Below the pieces are notes generated by a model. That model made no database searches. It had not been told where the DNA came from and worked only from the letters and a program-made list of their open reading frames with translations. DNA of 64,000 bases from Debaryomyces hansenii CBS767 (taxonomy: Eukaryota; Ascomycota; Pichiomycetes; Serinales; Debaryomycetaceae): NCBI RefSeq assembly GCF_000006445.2, contig NC_006044.2, positions 1 through 64,000 of the forward strand, given 5' to 3'. The position numbers were made by a program, and so were the translations under genes. Positions 1 to 9,140 of the stretch are shown here, in pieces; the stretch's first letter is position 1, and each line of letters begins with the position of its first letter.

Positions 1-37
1 CGGCCGGTACCTAGTACGGCCGCCGTGTGCTGGAAAG
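1..37. other. Probable cloning vector and BstXI adaptor remnant
   Basis: The first bases resemble the polylinker of pcDNA/pCR-type plasmids: a KpnI site, then TAGTA, CGGCCGCC and GTGTGCTGG in the same order, with small losses. Bases 26-37 (TGTGCTGGAAAG) equal the complement of the BstXI adaptor CTTTCCAGCACA as I remember it. Genomic sequence would then begin at base 38. No telomere-like repeat is present here. The vector and adaptor sequences are recalled, not looked up. Confidence 0.75.
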
Positions 38-1888
38 ATATTATATGCTAGGGTTCAAGATGACAATGAACAAAACATAAGGGTCTTTTTAGACACTCAC
101 CTTTTGAAAATAAGAAATATCTCACATAATCAAAAATTACCTACGTTGGAACATATAATATCCAAGCATAATGCTTCAGTTTCCACTGGATCCACGACTG
201 TGATGCTGGCACTGAATTATGTTACGAAAGCGATGATGACGGCAGAATTTAGAGAGATTAGTAGTGATGAGTTCAAAATTACATATTTGGCTCCTCTTGA
301 TAAGGTTATTAAAAAAACTAACTTCGGTCGTCGGATCATAGCAGAAGACTATGGTTATCCTTTGGGAGATGCCAGACATGTGGAAGATGATATTCAGATA
401 TATTTTTCTCATCAAATAGAAGATACCACTGCTAGACTTTATCGTGACATCTTGGATGAATACCACCATTTTGGTCACGCTTCAATCATACCTCCGTTGT
501 TGACAAACCCAAACTTCAAGCCCGATATTGTCCATGTGTCTTATGATAAGGCATCAACTCGTCGAAATCCTGATATTTGCTTTGCGATAGGAGATTATAA
601 GACAGAAAACTATTTTTTAACTAAAGGACTTCAAGAATTGAAATTAGCTATAACGGGTTTCGTAGAAAAGCGTTTGAACTTGAAACAATTGAGACTGCAT
701 GAAAACCAGCACTTATTTGAAGATCGAGAATGGTCGCCTAGAGTTTTATGCGCATTAGTTTTAAGAAAATATCTTTATCAAGCCTTTCTCTGTGGGACAG
801 ACAGAGTGTTTATCTCAGATCATCAGTCATTTTCGGGGTTTTTCAAATATGAGATTATGGATGATGGAAAAATGATCATAGACTACTATGTTATTAATGA
901 TCCCGAGACTGTGGAACATGGCATAACTCTAAGGTCAGCGATAGCAGGCTTTTTCTATAAGGATAATACAGAGGCGCTCAGTACAAAAGAGAAATTCGCA
1001 GGACTAATTGAAATAAGTCAGAAGACCAAAGGGCCAGATCCATTAGCGAATGTGCTTCCTCGACTTGTGGAAGAACCCACACCAAGTCGTAAACGGAAAC
1101 GTAGCAAGATGTCTGGGAATCAACTTCGAAAACGATTGATAACTATAGAAGAAAGCAATGAAGTCGACTTTGATGCCATTCGAGGTAACACATTTTGTCG
1201 GATAATATATAACCCTGCTGCATCTTTTCCTAATTTGGGATTGCTGCTTCCGTCCACAGTCTTTGTTAAATGGTACAACTATCCTGAGCAGGCTCAAGAA
1301 AATTTTCCAGATAAAGATAGTTACTACGACATGTACGTCAATGAGCTTGAAATTAATGAGATGCTTGCGAATTCGTCATTTGCTGCAAACTTCGCAAAGC
1401 TTATAGTTTCTGGATACTGGAATGGTATTCCAAGCCAGCCGATGCATATATTTGAAGATTTGGGAGAAGAAATACCATCTACTGAATGGGATAAATTTAG
1501 GGTGCATAAAGTAGTTAAGGAGAGACTCGCGGAAATTCATCTGTTGGGAATTTCGCATAATGATATAAGACTCGACAATATACATGTTTCAATATCGGGA
1601 AGGGTCACTTTGATAGATTTTGGGTTAGCTTTTTACCCAAGTAGTGAAGAGCAGAAAAAAAGAGACTTTGAAGCCCTTGATGAGCTTGTCCCAATTACTG
1701 GTTATGGGATTTCTGAGGAGGATAAACTACGTGATGTTGTCTTAGCTAAAAACGAAAATAATGAAAGTGGATGGAATGATCATGCAAATTCCAGTGACGA
1801 AATAGTCTTTGACGAACTGGTTTTAAAGTCTGATGACACCCCAGGGTCTACTAAGGTTGATTTCAATTCGAAATATGATGAAACTTGA
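38..1888 (+). CDS. 5'-truncated nuclease-like plus protein-kinase-like fusion protein
   Basis: The frame is open from the first genomic base to the TGA at 1886-1888, so the 5' end is missing and no start can be assigned. The N-terminal half contains a PD-(D/E)XK-like pattern: Asp at 572-574, then Asp-Tyr-Lys at 593-601, followed by a helix-rich stretch. A basic Arg/Lys run around 1085-1110 could be a nuclear localisation signal. The C-terminal half has kinase landmarks: a beta-3 Lys (1268-1270), an alpha-C Glu shortly after, His-Asn-Asp (1556-1564) with Asn at 1577-1579, and Asp-Phe-Gly (1616-1624), so all main catalytic residues are present. The tail is acidic. Nuclease plus kinase architecture resembles Crinkler-type eukaryotic effectors, but that link is inference. 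Function is unknown. Confidence 0.7.
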   Translation: MLYARVQDDNEQNIRVFLDTHLLKIRNISHNQKLPTLEHIISKHNASVSTGSTTVMLALNYVTKAMMTAEFREISSDEFKITYLAPLDKVIKKTNFGRRIIAEDYGYPLGDARHVEDDIQIYFSHQIEDTTARLYRDILDEYHHFGHASIIPPLLTNPNFKPDIVHVSYDKASTRRNPDICFAIGDYKTENYFLTKGLQELKLAITGFVEKRLNLKQLRLHENQHLFEDREWSPRVLCALVLRKYLYQAFLCGTDRVFISDHQSFSGFFKYEIMDDGKMIIDYYVINDPETVEHGITLRSAIAGFFYKDNTEALSTKEKFAGLIEISQKTKGPDPLANVLPRLVEEPTPSRKRKRSKMSGNQLRKRLITIEESNEVDFDAIRGNTFCRIIYNPAASFPNLGLLLPSTVFVKWYNYPEQAQENFPDKDSYYDMYVNELEINEMLANSSFAANFAKLIVSGYWNGIPSQPMHIFEDLGEEIPSTEWDKFRVHKVVKERLAEIHLLGISHNDIRLDNIHVSISGRVTLIDFGLAFYPSSEEQKKRDFEALDELVPITGYGISEEDKLRDVVLAKNENNESGWNDHANSSDEIVFDELVLKSDDTPGSTKVDFNSKYDET

Positions 1889-2154
1889 TACAAATGACTT
1901 CGGACCAGTTCAGAAGTATTTTTGAAGGATGTGTACTTGAATTCTTGTGTTTTACAGTGGTAGGACTTATTAAGCTTAAGATATCGAATAAAATTATGTC
2001 ATAATTCAAAACTATAAACAATGGGGCAGAGGAACTTTGCAGAAAGTCTATATATTTTTATGATAGAAATTCCGTGTTATCGTGATTCACCATGATACAA
2101 TTGAATATTTACTAGTTAATAAATTATGTATGTCAAAGAAACAAAGTAATACTT

Positions 2155-3705
2155 CTATTTCATCATAACGTGAGCAACCTCGTCACCCAGAATGGATAGC
2201 CATAGCTGAAAAAACGCACACAAAGATGTTCAAGCTAAGCTATTAGACTGGTCAAACATGCTTCTCATATACTTTTGATTCTTCCATTTATTGCATACAG
2301 CTTGTTCGTTCGTGCGTCGCTGATACGAAAGCTTGTTGAGTTCGCTTGCCCATAGAAAACACTATAGCCTAAATCCGTGCACCTGAACACCCTTTGGCGT
2401 GCTTCCGAAACTCCTCATATCGCTCGTCCACTTCAACATTGCTTCTGGTAGCAACTTTCAAACGGTGTTATGGTATTCTCGGACCAAGTATCTAACGAAC
2501 TTGCCGAGCTCGCTCTTACTGAACCAGACCGAACCTATCATACCTTTCGGTTATCCTGCTGGTCGACTATCGTCTGAAAAGCCGACAACGTCCAATTGAA
2601 TTTATGGTTGTATGACCGTGTGGATTCAAAGAATCCCATTGGCGTTGTTTCTCATCAACATATAGTCTGCTATAGCCAACTTCAAGAAATAGTTGATGCC
2701 ATCGAGGATTCTGGCTCGCACCTTCGACTGCGCAAACCTGTCATCGGGAAGCATCAACGAGATAATCACGGCTCTCATAAACATTCCAGTCGTGTCTTCT
2801 TCCACCACAATATACTTCTCGATCGTCTCCATCACCGCCCGCTTCACCACTTCGTCGGTGGGATTGGTCACCACTTCCTCGATGATTCGGTTACCGCATA
2901 CCTTGGCAAACGTGTAGAAAAAACGGCTGGCATAGTTTGCATAGATCACCTGGGTCGTAAAGAGAACGGGAACCTTCAATATGCCCTCTCGCAACATCCG
3001 ATTGTAAATGGGATGCGTGCCCTTCAAATGTGGCCTGTCCTGGAGAATATACTTCTTGACGGCCTCAAACACCGGTATACTTTCTTCCTTGTTTTCGCTG
3101 TGTAAGTACTGCGGGTATCCCTTTCCATAATATAGGTTGGCGTTGATTGTGCGGAGGAACTTGTCCTCGTGCCGGAGATGTGTATGCGGGCCTTCCATGG
3201 TTGTCATTGAAGTGGGTGGCTTGGTGTCTTCTTTTTCGCGGTATAAATAGGAAAAGCCGCACTTTTGGTTGGGAATTGCATACCCGGTTGTTCTGAAGAC
3301 GTGCTGTTGGAAATTACTATTGACCCTGTGTTCTGTTCTAAGATGAAGATTAAGGTGAGTCTTCGAGGCATGATTGAAGCAAAGCTTGCAAACATTTAGC
3401 TTAGATTCTTTGACTCCTGCTATTTCCGATGCGTGATCGGTAGATACAACACTTTTGCGCACATAATGGCTTTTTGAGTGGTTATCAAAGTGGTTATTAA
3501 TTGTTGATAGAATATCTTCACGGACGCTGGAACAACCTACAACATTCGCTAAATATCTCTGCGTAAATCTCTCGGAAAACGGATTAAGAATATTTCCGTC
3601 GTGTGTTAAAATAGAAACTCCATCAATCTCAACAATACGTATGCCGTGTGCTTCCATTTTGTTGCAAAAATGCAGGGTTAAATATTGACAGAAAACACAA
3701 CTCAT
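2155..3705 (-). pseudogene. C2H2 zinc-finger protein of a repeated family, with in-frame nonsense tail
   Basis: An uninterrupted 359-codon frame (3705 down to 2626) carries a C2H2-like finger (Cys-x2-Cys, then His-x4-His) about 130 residues in, then helical sequence. After the TGA at 2626-2628 the same frame continues to a TAG at 2155-2157 with internal stops at 2602, 2551, 2458, 2362 and 2230 but no frame change. It still reads like protein (for example KFVRYLVREYHNTV and WLSILGDEVAHVMM). I infer a longer gene, about 515 codons, killed by point mutations. Stop density is close to chance, so the tail is less certain than the head. The region seems richer in GC than its surroundings. A relation to telomere-linked helicase N-termini is possible but not shown. 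A second partial copy lies at 4258-4502. Confidence 0.6.
3183..3427. repeat. Copy 1 of a ~245 bp direct duplication
   Basis: This zinc-finger-encoding segment is nearly identical to 4258-4502 in the same orientation. The matched block starts at TATGCGGGCC and ends at TTTGACTCCTG, with a few substitutions and one-base indels. Confidence 0.9.
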
Positions 3706-3850
3706 CTGTCGTCGACGTTCGGGTCGTGCGTGTGCGCATATTGCATGTGAAATAATGCCAATTAATGGAAAAAGATAAATGATTTGCAGCCCCGGGCGAA
3801 AACGCTAATATACCGTACCAATACTAGAATCCACCACTGTTCTACAGATA

Positions 3851-3955
3851 TCATTATAACACATATAAAACACGTATAGGTTCAATATTCCAAATTAAAC
3901 ATGCAATAGACTGTGATAATAACATACTCAAAGTTTAGCTGGAAAATTGAACTTC
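3851..3955. repeat. Dispersed repeat copy, also at 15703
   Basis: The block starting TCATTATAACACATATAAAA and running through CATGCAATAG to CATACTCAAA matches 15703-15800 with scattered substitutions and a short indel. It may be part of a transposon or LTR relic. No coding content was seen. Confidence 0.7.
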
Positions 3956-4133
3956 CTTAATTTTAAAATTGTGAAATATGTTTTCTCAATTTTTGAAATC
4001 TCATATTTTTTTGCGAGAATCTGAAAAACAAAAAAACTATAATTTCAACTTTGAAGGATAACTCCTAGGAGGGTCGATACTACCTGGAATATACTACACA
4101 TTATCCAAATACTACGTTACAAGTCGAATTGGG

Positions 4134-4166
4134 TTAGGGGTTACACTCTAAAAGTGTCACCCTTAA
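4134..4166. repeat. Imperfect inverted repeat (hairpin)
   Basis: Left arm TTAGGGGTTACAC and right arm GTGTCACCCTTAA pair at 11 of 13 positions around a seven-base centre, and the next T-A pair extends the stem. It could be fused terminal inverted repeats of a small DNA transposon, or a cruciform-forming site. Confidence 0.6.
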
Positions 4167-4257
4167 ACTTTTCTATGGCTCAATTTTTTTTTCGCGTTGT
4201 CACGGTTACACTCTCATCATTATCTGTCGGGGTTGAAATAGCTTTCATATATATCTT

Positions 4258-4502
4258 GTATGCGGGCCTACGATGGTTGTCATTGAAGTGGGTGGCTTGG
4301 TGTCTTCTTTTTCGCGGTATAAATAGGAAAAGCCGCACTTTTGGTTGGGAATTGCATACCCGGTTGTTCTGAAGACGTGCTGTTGGAAGTTGCAATTGAC
4401 CCTGTGTTCTGTTCTAAGATGATGATTAATGTGTGACTTTGAGGCATGATTGAAGCAAGCTTGCAAGCATTTAGCTTAGATTCTTTGACTCCTGGTATCT
4501 CG
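4258..4502 (-). pseudogene. Truncated second copy of the zinc-finger family gene
   Basis: This minus-strand fragment corresponds to the finger region of the gene at 2155-3705. A one-base loss near 4457 (an AAAGC run in copy 1 is AAGC here) shifts the frame, so the homologous protein is split over two overlapping frames. No start-proximal or C-terminal parts are present. It is a dead duplicate. Confidence 0.75.
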
Positions 4503-4964
4503 GAGCCATTGGTAGAATAATGTTGTAACAAACAATTCATTTAAAAATCTCCGTAATGCGCAAAAAGCTACAATCTTTGTGTATACTAATAAGTCTTATA
4601 TACTATGATAAAATTGAATTAGTTCGGCTATCTGACACTAATGGACATTAATAAAAGCAATAGTACTCAACTTTTAAGGAATTAATCAATTAATGTCGAA
4701 TAAACCATAGAAGTATGAATGATTTACAAAGAGTATTTTAAGGTATCAGATGATTATGCAACTATAAACTTTTGAAGATAATGAGAGGTAGATCTTTAAA
4801 GCCAATATCTAACTATCAGAAAGAGATAAATTGAAGGTACTGTACTCTTATATATATATTTTTTTTATTCGGTTTTATATATGTTTATAAATGATTACGT
4901 ATGTTTGTAAATGATTACGTATGTTTTATGTTAAGTATGTGATTATGTAAATTATAGGTATTAT
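4503..4964. other. Intergenic, no feature recognised
   Basis: Very AT-rich DNA with a TATATATATA run near 4850 and a short tandem repetition of TGATTACGTATG near 4890-4920. No gene is seen. Confidence 0.6.
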
Positions 4965-5130
4965 TGTTAAGCTTTGTTTATTTGTTTTGATTTAATATAC
5001 CACGACGACATGGTCCTCTGAAAAGTAAACAAAAACAGTTTACACTATTAGTATGGGGTTAACTATGGGAAAAACTCGCAATCTTCAAGTGCAGGGGATA
5101 GTCAGTACATCATTTTTGTCGACTACTTAA
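4965..5130. repeat. LTR-like dispersed repeat, copy A
   Basis: It shares TTTGTTTATTTGTTTTG, CTCTGAAAAGTAAACAAAA, GCAATCTTCAAGTGCAGGGG and a terminal GTCGACTACTTAACTT with copies near 8920-9030, and partly near 7836-7881, in the same order. Ordered shared blocks suggest diverged remnants of one mobile-element terminus. Ends and target duplications are not defined. Confidence 0.6.
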
Positions 5131-5182
5131 CTTTTTCTTTTAAAAATTTACTTTATTAAATCTTTGCTCTTGCCCTAACTCG

Positions 5183-5995
5183 CTACATGCAATCAAGATC
5201 CCATATATTTGCGTTGGTAATCTCCGGATGCATCACACGGACATCTGCATTAAAATCACCACCGTTCCAACCCTTCAAACAGAATGATGCCATCTGCCGT
5301 TTATTAGCTTCTTGCACACTATTGTCACATGGTTCTGAAAACATACTACCTGTCCCTTTAGTATAACACTTCTTTTTGCCGGAACTAGTCCATGAGGCTA
5401 CAGCACATGTCCAGTTTAATCCATCTACCTCGACCCACTTAATGTAGCCCTTACATTCTGGGCCTGATGAACCAATTATCATATCTGCTATCGCTGTCCC
5501 CAAAGATGCAAAGCCGGTAATGTTATCAATGAAGGAAGCTTTAGTGTCATACCAGTTCTCTATTAGCCATACACGAGCGGTCTCTAACCTATACTTGGTT
5601 ACAAAACTATACTTCTTTAGTCTCGTCGGTGTTACCCATACTGGTAGATCAGCCGCTCTCTTTACCACACCTGTTGCGTCAGCACTGTAATTAGTCAAGA
5701 TTCTATCAAAATCTTCGAACCCAAATGCTAGAGCATTAAAATTCTCATTTCTTTTCTTATTGTTAATCGCACTAATAAACTCCTGAGATATTTCTAACTG
5801 ATTAAATAATGTATCTGGCATTCTATTACCATTACCGGACCGGAGATATTCATGTGCTTCTGACGGTATGTTACTTATTAACATGGTCACTTTAGCAGTT
5901 GCGTTAAGTTTTTCTAACTCGGCCTTCAGGGGGAATGTTTCAGCTAACCCTACGCTGAGACATAACAAAAATAACCCAACGAATGATTTTAACAT
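5183..5995 (-). CDS. Secreted, KR-processed cysteine-rich protein (killer-toxin-precursor-like)
   Basis: I chose the ATG at 5993-5995 (270 aa) because a hydrophobic signal peptide begins there; the frame stays open 54 codons upstream without adding recognisable sequence. Predicted order: signal peptide to about residue 19, a pro-region, a dibasic Lys-Arg at 112-113 that would suit Kex2, then a mature C-terminal domain with six cysteines (181, 197, 210, 223, 239, 269). Possible N-glycosylation sites lie at 31, 102, 158 and 194. This layout is typical of yeast killer-toxin precursors, but secreted enzymes share it and I could not assign a family. It stands alone beside repeat fragments. The reading frame is intact. 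Confidence 0.7.
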   Translation of the reverse strand: MLKSFVGLFLLCLSVGLAETFPLKAELEKLNATAKVTMLISNIPSEAHEYLRSGNGNRMPDTLFNQLEISQEFISAINNKKRNENFNALAFGFEDFDRILTNYSADATGVVKRAADLPVWVTPTRLKKYSFVTKYRLETARVWLIENWYDTKASFIDNITGFASLGTAIADMIIGSSGPECKGYIKWVEVDGLNWTCAVASWTSSGKKKCYTKGTGSMFSEPCDNSVQEANKRQMASFCLKGWNGGDFNADVRVMHPEITNANIWDLDCM

Positions 5996-6303
5996 TATGA
6001 TTATCTTTGACAGATTTTCAGGTGATATGTCTATTGTAGAATACACGGGCGAAATTGAACCAATTATCTTCAGTGATAATTTCTCATAAAAATTTAAAAA
6101 AGAAAAATTAAAGTTCCGTAGAAAGTCGTATGACGAGGTTAGCAGACTATGTAACAAAGCTATGTATTTTATTTTTTGTTAGAGGGGCGTGTACCAGCTT
6201 TTTATTTTATTCTCGAAAATAGTGCTTTCATACATTCTAACTAGCAGTGTGACAGGCTTTTACGAGTGCGACTTCACATGGATAATTAGCTGTAACATGC
6301 AAT
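5996..6303. other. Upstream region of the secreted-protein gene
   Basis: AT-rich presumed promoter region for the minus-strand gene ending at 5995. No further feature is recognised. Confidence 0.5.
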
Positions 6304-6651
6304 TTACAAGAATTTTATCCACTCTTTCAATTTCGCACCTATTTCGGTTAACCACGGTGGCAAGCTCAGGATAAGGAGGAGCGTGATGATAATCATCGAT
6401 AACTTGGTATGTGCGGCTCGAAAGCGACGCATGTCATTGCCGAATAGCACAAGCAACTGGCGCTTATGCCGCGAATACTGCGGGACGTCAATGCACTCGG
6501 TGGACGATTCGGGCCTCAACGAACTCCTGTTCCACCATTGATTGAGCAACATGGAGCAAACTGATAATTGTGTTATGAGCGTCTTTATTAATTTTCTGCT
6601 TCTAATTGTAGAGGACAATCCAAAGAGCATAACTTTCAAGCGGTCTTCCAA
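6304..6651 (-). pseudogene. Unidentified coding relic
   Basis: A 115-codon minus-strand frame covers a segment (about 6390-6540) that looks richer in GC than its AT-rich surroundings. The protein has a basic middle and a hydrophobic C-terminal stretch with no recognisable motif. It may be a fragment of a larger repeated subtelomeric gene, perhaps together with 7171-7407. It is probably not functional. Confidence 0.3.
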
Positions 6652-7170
6652 TTACAACAATTATTCAAATTATGTTTCTTCGAATTTAATCATTCATATT
6701 CTTAGAGACCGCATGATGTCCGTCTTGAAGATCATCTTATATTGGCTTAATTCTTGCTCGTATATTCAATATTATGATGCAAGATTAGTACCAAGAAATT
6801 TGGCTGTAGCCGTTTACGAGTGCGCATAGTAGCTTAAAAATTTAATGCAAATCAAAATCGTTTGATCTCATGCAGGCATAGACATTTGGCGATGTGGCGC
6901 CTGACTTATAAGAGCGCATCAGGAAGGGCAAATCTCGCATTAACTTATTACATCTATTCAGATGAATTGCTTAATAATGTATTTTGAAGTAAATTTACTT
7001 TCGCTTATGAACGTTTTTGAACAACCCCCTAATCGGATTTTATTTATCGTTTAGTCTTTGACGCTACTGATAACCCTATAAAGTCAAATTTCAATCCCGA
7101 ACACTTATGGTTGCAAGTACATGCCTGTACGTTCAATTCAATTACCAAAACGAATTGAATAACTTACGAA
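6652..7170. other. Intergenic, no feature recognised
   Basis: AT-rich DNA between two GC-richer relic segments. No gene, RNA or repeat could be supported. Confidence 0.5.
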
Positions 7171-7407
7171 CTAACGTAACATTTCAAGCATTGCATATAA
7201 CAATATTACATAATCAAATGTGAAAATTTTTCTGCGTGTGTAACAAGGAAATGAGCTTATGCAAGACTGGTCCAAATGGCGGAACCGGAGCACATCGGTA
7301 GCGTTAACTGATGGATGACAATTGGCAATCGTTCCGTAATGCCGTGTGGAAGTGGACACCAAGTGTCCCAGGGCTAGTACAATGGTTTCGTATACCTGGC
7401 GGTACAT
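7171..7407 (-). pseudogene. Unidentified coding relic
   Basis: A 78-codon minus-strand frame overlaps another segment (about 7260-7400) that looks GC-richer. The sequence has no diagnostic motif. Compositional contrast and proximity to the 6304-6651 relic suggest decayed fragments of the same element. Confidence 0.25.
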
Positions 7408-7835
7408 ATCGAGTTCTACATAGTTAATTGACTAGATGGCATGACGATCCTACATATGGTAACCTGCAAGACATCAGAAACAACAACTTACAAGTTATAG
7501 TTATGTCATTAAAAGTTTTTCCATTTTACGACGTTGTAGGTTTGCACACGTTAATTTTGAGTCTCAAGTTGAAAATTCATGTGTTATGGCGTTGAATGGT
7601 CACAAGTTCGTAAGCACAAGAGCATTAGTGGAAGCTCAGCAGCAAATAAGATAGATATAAATAAAATCTTCCAATAGAGAGAACAACCAAACGACTTCGT
7701 TCCGATAATGTGCAATTACAAGAAAGTGTGCCTTACTAAAATTCTTCGATAACGTAATACAATCTTACCTTCTCTTTTGGTACCAGTTTACACACATTTA
7801 CGACATTGCACCCAAACGGGTGTGTTCCTTAACTT

Positions 7836-7881
7836 AACTATGGGAAAAAACGCGCAATCTCCAAGTGCAGGGGATAGTATC
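7836..7881. repeat. LTR-like dispersed repeat, copy B (partial)
   Basis: The block TAACTATGGGAAAAAACGCG, then CAATCTCCAAGTGCAGGGGA, matches 5061-5104 of copy A with few changes. The rest of the element is not recognisable here. Confidence 0.7.
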
Positions 7882-8414
7882 CATCTATTGTATTTTTCAC
7901 AAACAGATATCATACCATGCTATACAGACAGACAGAAATCCACTTATCAGATATACCAGAGTTTGTAGTTTTTCTCATTAAAATATTCTGTGGTACTTTA
8001 ATGCCAACACACAGTTTTAGGTTGTTAGATTTTATTGAAGAAAATTACAATCTGGAATTTTTTTCTGCAACATCTGGTTTATGCCACCTCATACTTACAG
8101 ACCATGCCTTCCGTTTAAGCGCTTTGATTCTTCTGACGATCTAAGAAGGGCTCTTTGCTTTAACCTTTTCAAATTAAGAAAAATCATCATTTTAATAATG
8201 TTCTTTACTGGTGTTTTCCGTTCCTAATGACTGAGGTTCTAGGACGTCAGTTTAATGATACAAAGAGGAATATAGTTTTTCGCGGAGGAACAATAGTATG
8301 TACTTATACTTATAATAAACTGATAACATTACCAATAGCACGAAGCTTATATCAAGAGGATATTCTATTATTGTTTCAAAGATCGTATTTTTTTGCATAA
8401 ACTATGTACGATAT
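7882..8414. other. Intergenic, no confident gene
   Basis: Open frames of about 60-75 codons occur but carry no motif and their composition does not differ from flanking DNA. I see nothing supportable. Confidence 0.5.
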
Positions 8415-8757
8415 TATGAGCTCAGGTTAATTGAGCAGTTGAAACAAAACGAAAAAAAACAAAGAAAATGGGAGAAGCTACAAGAAAGATGTACCAGATA
8501 TTTATTTGTTGATATTGGAAGCGGTATTGTACAACAAGAAGATATGTATGCACTTTTTATGACAATGATTACTAAGTTCATTAAGATTGGGTATAAGAGA
8601 CTGGCAACAGATCATGGTACAATTTGTCAAAAAGAATGTTTCTAGCAGCAAATTAAGCTCATCCTTTATCTCTAGAGTTTTGGAAATGCAGGAAGAGCAT
8701 GGATCAAGTGTAGCACTTAATAGTACAAGAAAACTAGCAGAGAAGACCAGCAATTAA
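8415..8757 (+). pseudogene. Unidentified frameshifted coding relic
   Basis: One frame reads a charged helical segment (ELRLIEQLKQNEKKQRKWEK and on) to the stop at 8643-8645. From about 8615 an overlapping frame continues protein-like sequence rich in Ser, Lys and Glu to a TAA near 8755. The pair looks like a single decayed gene with a frame change near 8600. No family is recognised. Confidence 0.35.
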
Positions 8758-8917
8758 TGTCCGAGCGGTAGCACCCAATAATTAATCTTCCAACATCGGT
8801 TAAGGAAATAGATAATTTCAAGACTAACATTCAGTTAGAGCGTAAAGAAATCTTTTAGCCGTCCATAAAAACTTTTTCTTGCTTATTTAATACAACAATC
8901 CTACTCTATGTAAGTAC

Positions 8918-9030
8918 TTGTTTGTTTATTTGTTTTGGTTTATGGCTCCTCAAAAGTAAACAAAACCAGGCTTCCAGGTTTTGTATGGGCTTGTCGAGCT
9001 TCCACCCAATTACAGGGTATAGTCGACTAT
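8918..9030. repeat. LTR-like dispersed repeat, copy C
   Basis: It shares TTTGTTTATTTGTTTTGG, CTCAAAAGTAAACAAAACC, GGGTATAGTCGACTA and TGTAACTT with copy A in the same order, with more divergence and a substituted middle. Confidence 0.55.
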
Positions 9031-9140
9031 GTAACTTCTGAATCATATGAAGAACTTCCTATTTTATACGAGTACAAAAAGCTTTGCTTCAAATCATTTA
9101 TTGATGAATAAATATGAAAAAAAAATAGATATACAAGAAA

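Larger units (their letters stand above)
3706..4257. other. Intergenic, AT-rich, with a dispersed repeat and a hairpin
   Basis: I see no gene here. The stretch holds a repeat shared with 15703-15810 and an imperfect palindrome at 4134-4166, both listed separately. Confidence 0.6.

Noticed and set aside
1..100. Telomere at the window start
   Set aside because: No G-rich tandem repeat; the first bases look like vector and adaptor instead.
2596..3105. 170-codon open frame on the plus strand opposite the zinc-finger gene
   Set aside because: It has no motif, and the minus strand carries the duplicated zinc-finger coding sequence, so this is a shadow frame.
6189..6829. Short plus-strand open frames
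   Set aside because: No motif and no conserved-looking sequence; AT-rich chance frames.
7777..8144. Plus-strand frames of about 60-75 codons
   Set aside because: No recognisable domain, and they start inside or next to an LTR-like repeat fragment.
8850..8862. TTAGCCG outside the sugar cluster (also at about 54260 and 56556)
   Set aside because: Single isolated hits, one inside coding sequence; roughly what chance predicts for a 7-mer in 64 kb.
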